From Psychrobacillus mangrovi (GTDB lineage Bacteria; Bacillota; Bacilli; Bacillales_A; Planococcaceae): 64,000 nucleotides of DNA. The position numbers and the translations under genes were made by a program. Every line of letters begins with the position of its first letter. Within the stretch, counting starts at the first letter, position 1. The DNA lies in the NCBI RefSeq assembly GCF_037104765.1, contig NZ_JBAWSY010000013.1:17973-81972 (forward strand), in the 5' to 3' direction. Below are positions 63,418 to 64,000 of the stretch, one piece after another. A model generated the notes under the pieces. It ran no database searches. It was not told the DNA's origin and saw nothing but the letters and a program-made list of their open reading frames with translations.

Positions 63418-63450
63418 ACTTAAACTAACGCGGCAGTTTAGTTGAAGAAG
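63418..63450 (+). repeat. AACTAA palindrome copy (leader type)
   Basis: ACTTAAACTAACGCGGCAG then TTTAGTTGAAGAAG, preceded by ATTGTGAAAAAATGT. Confidence 0.82.
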
Positions 63451-63555
63451 AAAATATATAAAACCCGATATAAAAAGGGTGAAATTCGAATTACCAGGGC
63501 ATTAATCTTCAATAAAACTTAGTATGAGAAAGGGGAATATAATATAAAATTTTCA

Positions 63556-63858
63556 TTGTTTAAAAATCAGTCTTTTACAAAAATAATTAACGCTTTGCCA
63601 AAAAAATACGGAAATCAAATGAAGCATAGTGATGAGATTGTCTCTGCAATATATTACCCTAAGGATGAATTTGTAGTTACCTTTTCACAAGCTACAAAAG
63701 GTATTGAAAAACTAGAAAGTTCGGATAGTAAAAAAATTGCTATTGCCTACAATTTTTCAGAAGAAGCACAAAGAATTTTAAAAATAAATGGGTTTCATCT
63801 AATCCAATATTCAAGTTTTCCTTGGACTGATGAACAATGGAAAAACAGGAATTCTTAA
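63556..63858 (+). CDS. Small soluble protein of unknown function
   Basis: 100 residues counted from TTG 63556; AAAGGGG lies about 20 bp upstream and would better serve a non-canonical ATA near 63,546, so the start is unsure. Mixed alpha/beta (IVSAIYYPKDEFVVTFSQAT, FSEEAQRILKINGFHLIQY), no signal peptide. The ending PWTDEQWKNRNS is distinctive. No family recognised. Confidence 0.5.
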   Translation: MFKNQSFTKIINALPKKYGNQMKHSDEIVSAIYYPKDEFVVTFSQATKGIEKLESSDSKKIAIAYNFSEEAQRILKINGFHLIQYSSFPWTDEQWKNRNS

Positions 63859-63872
63859 TAATAAGCCTTATT

Positions 63873-64000
63873 CAACTACCATGAAAATAAACTTCTGTAA
63901 TTTCGGAAAAAAGGCAATACTTAATAAGACGCAGCTCATTCGTTTAAAAAAAAGAGAGCGCCTAATTCATTGAACTATTGTAGGTAGATGGACTGGATTA
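63873..64000 (+). repeat. 210-bp dispersed repeat, copy 3 (cut by window end)
   Basis: CAACTACCATGAAAATAAAC ... GGCAATACTTAATAAGAC ... TTTAAAAAAAAGAG; diverged from copies 1 and 2 but collinear. Confidence 0.7.

Noticed and set aside
1..64000. tRNA or rRNA genes
   Set aside because: No cloverleaf with TTCGA-type loop and CCA end, and no rRNA sequence was recognised on either strand.

Overview
The window is low-GC Firmicute DNA from a Bacillales bacterium. Genes 1-10 reproduce the Bacillus subtilis pst-yqg-comG order: pstA, pstB, phoU, yqzC, yqzD, rpmG, yqgN, yqgQ, ltaS, yqgU, yqgW, yqgX, yqgY, then a SufR-like regulator and comGA. AGGAGG-type ribosome sites, many TTG/GTG starts, short rho-independent terminators and type-II lipoprotein signals all fit. 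A Psychrobacillus/Lysinibacillus-like member of the Bacillaceae/Planococcaceae is my guess at genus level; it is inference only.

Region 1 (1-10.75 kb) is ordinary conserved chromosome: phosphate import, ribosomal protein L33, folate salvage, lipoteichoic acid synthase, small conserved proteins and a metallo-beta-lactamase-fold hydrolase. It ends abruptly inside comGA, which loses its C-terminal third at about 10,757. Just inside the junction lie four to five repeats of a GGCGACAGAAGACTAATTG motif, resembling the multiple transposase-binding sites at the ends of Tn7/Tn552-like elements.

Region 2 (11-33 kb) is a decayed defence island. It holds a CBASS operon (CD-NTase, E2-like protein with no E1, HNH-SAVED effector) behind a strong promoter flanked by an inverted repeat, and the remnant of a second effector copy. 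Next come a NYN-domain protein, a compact promoter/12-bp-repeat/terminator unit that looks like a small RNA gene, and a reverse-transcriptase scrap. A 1023-residue metallophosphoesterase-STAND fusion is followed by a HEPN protein. Then come a P-loop kinase, broken Nudix and nucleotidyltransferase genes, a PadR-VanZ pair, an internally deleted JetC/TIGR02680 SMC-like ATPase, and a TnpB-related protein with a substituted third RuvC residue and a structured 3' flank.

Region 3 (33-64 kb) is a run of small, mostly secreted or lipoprotein genes of unknown function. Among them are four tandem paralogues of about 260 residues (one broken by a stop codon), each with the same promoter and hairpin control module. 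A few recognisable genes are interspersed: histidine phosphatase, ATP-dependent DNA ligase, GIY-YIG nuclease with TPRs, SOS-controlled YolD, Amj lipid II flippase, lipoprotein nuclease with Excalibur domain, and a SEFIR-domain defence protein. Almost every gene is separated from the next by a roughly 20-34 bp palindrome (AACTAA, 8-base loop, TTAGTT) present in about 30 copies. Some copies are expanded to about 210 bp and several are fused to rho-independent terminators. From 54 to 63.5 kb the pattern is close to one gene, one palindrome, almost all genes in one direction, which is a cassette-like organisation. No tRNA, rRNA, CRISPR array, integrase or complete insertion sequence was seen.
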